From: an uncultured Flavobacteriales bacterium
GTDB taxonomy: Bacteria; Bacteroidota; Bacteroidia; CAIKAF01
Reading direction: 5' to 3'
DNA length: 64,000 nucleotides
NCBI GenBank assembly: GCA_903825395.1
Contig: CAIKAF010000023.1
Location: forward strand, 146,195-210,194
Under the pieces are notes generated by a model. It was given only the letters and a program-made list of their open reading frames with translations, was not told where the DNA came from and ran no database searches. A program made the position numbers and the translations under genes. Each line of letters begins with the position of its first letter. The stretch's first letter is position 1. Below are positions 63,129 through 64,000 of this stretch, one piece after another.

Positions 63129-63790
63129 AAAAAATCAACCCATTGAGGACGTTAAAAGAGTATAAAAATACAAATTCTTTAAGTTGTTGGGTCCTTTTAG
63201 ACAAGTAATTGGGATAAAAAGTTGCAGCTCTGTTTTTATTTTTGATGTTTTGAAATCAGCAGCCCTTTATCCTCGAAAAGCAAGCAGAAGCCTGCTTGCC
63301 TTTGGTTTTATTGGAAAAATGATTCAAGGCCCTTTACCAAAAAGGTTTGAGGGCTTTTTAAAATGGAGGACAATTTAAGTCGGAAAAGGTCGGCGAAGCC
63401 ATAAATTTCCTGAATTTACAGCACAGGCATTCAAACTCGTATTCGGTGGTCAAGAAGTGCTGCCATCATTTAATTCTTCTGTAAACAGATTGATGTTTGA
63501 TTCTTAAAACCAAAAATCAGCTTTTGAGCAACTTGATTGCGATCGACACTCGTGTTTTCAGCGGCGAAAAATTTTGTTCAAAAAAATGCCCAACAGATTC
63601 GTATCCCCTACAGCTAAGCTGCTTGAATATATGTGCGAGGGATTTAAACGGGTTAGGGCGTTGGGTTTGCAGCCCATTTCCTTACCAATTACACTGTAAG
63701 CATACGCATTGATTGAACAGAAACCATCATGCCAAAAAGTATTTACAGTCATATTGCCTGAAAATTGCCTAACCCTTTAAAAATAAATTG
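63129..63790. other. Intergenic region, no convincing gene
   Basis: The 660 bp hold only short overlapping frames. The stretch at about 63630-63720, with GGGTTTGCAGCCC and ATTACACTGTAAGC words, looks like a partly preserved dispersed sequence, because such high-complexity non-coding DNA joins directly to the repeat that follows. No tRNA fold was found. Confidence 0.3.
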
Positions 63791-63794
63791 CCAT

Positions 63795-64000
63795 TCCCCT
63801 TGAAACTTTGAAAATCCTCACGTAAATTTGAAGTTCATCGATGAAACGTTAAAAAGGAGACTTCGTCACGTATTTGGGGTGGCGAAGAATAGTTAGGGCA
63901 CTTTTTGGAGTGAACTACGGGAATTTGGGGAAGTTGAAAAACGGAACCAGGTTCGCCTTGGGGAGTCTCAGAAAAGCTTTCTGAATCGTGCAAAGGAAAC
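63795..64000 (+). repeat. Dispersed element of at least 205 bp, copy 2 (cut by the window edge)
   Basis: This is the inverted copy of 45375-45590. It contains TTCATCGATGAA (63834-63845) and the hairpin CTTCGTCAC-N9-GTGGCGAAG (63861-63887), whose single T/G mismatch would be a U-G wobble in RNA read from the plus strand. It continues beyond base 64000. Confidence 0.8.

Noticed and set aside
63558..63752. 64-codon minus-strand frame near the right edge
   Set aside because: It has no ribosome site or family signature, and it lies in DNA that looks like a repeat or element remnant.

Overview
The window is chromosomal DNA of a member of the Bacteroidota, probably a gliding or type IX secretion (T9SS) lineage. 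Supporting signs are three large secreted proteins ending in T9SS sorting or gliding-associated (CHU_C) domains, a nine-repeat SprB-like adhesin, DUF4271 and DUF1573 proteins, a TonB-dependent receptor, ATP synthase genes atpBEFHAG without atpDC, and TAnnTTTG promoter elements. GC content looks moderate (mid to high 40s) except in a family of very GC-rich intergenic elements. No rRNA, tRNA, CRISPR array, prophage or intact transposase was seen.

Layout. 0.2-4.5 kb: an Xre-type regulator, a secreted transglutaminase-like protein and an M28 peptidase. 4.9-10.5 kb: the ATP synthase operon on the minus strand, with an extra exported-protein gene between atpA and atpH. 10.8-14.4 kb: the SprB-repeat adhesin with a strong terminator. 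14.6-20.9 kb: a beta-oxidation operon (MarR regulator, FadN-like, FadA, FadE, small unknown). 21.2-23.5 kb: an ECF sigma factor and an overlapping putative anti-sigma factor joined to a C-terminal beta-barrel. 23.6-28.1 kb: a T9SS beta-propeller protein, an SDR enzyme, rdgB and a second M28 peptidase. 28.7-35.6 kb: gdhA, a TonB receptor, an LpxH-like phosphoesterase, then DUF4271-hemD-rnpA. 35.8-45.1 kb: arginase-family plus deoxyhypusine-synthase-like pair, M23 peptidase, DUF1573, a glycosyltransferase, a tandem ABC ATPase, frr and mazG. 45.7-57.3 kb: glpK, tryptophan dioxygenase with an M23 lipoprotein and a two-component system, an alpha-oxoamine synthase, a glycosyltransferase, gatC, an omega-amidase-like enzyme and an EnvC-like protein. 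57.3-63.1 kb: two giant CHU_C proteins and a tiny lipoprotein.

The most unusual content is non-coding. Eight copies (about 140-155 bp) of a GC-rich palindromic element lie only between genes. All share one apical hairpin, GGCGAC-tetraloop-GGAGCC, whose loop exchanges CTTG, TTTA and GTGA. In the six type-1 copies two flanking stems change by compensatory substitution. This fits selection on a folded RNA (or single-stranded DNA) and is my leading candidate for an undescribed system. A second dispersed element of at least about 205 bp occurs at 45.4 kb and, inverted, at the right window edge; it has its own conserved hairpin.

Transcription signals are unusually readable: eight perfect TAnnTTTG elements lie within 40 nt of first genes, and several sit only 4 nt before the start codon, suggesting leaderless or nearly leaderless mRNAs.
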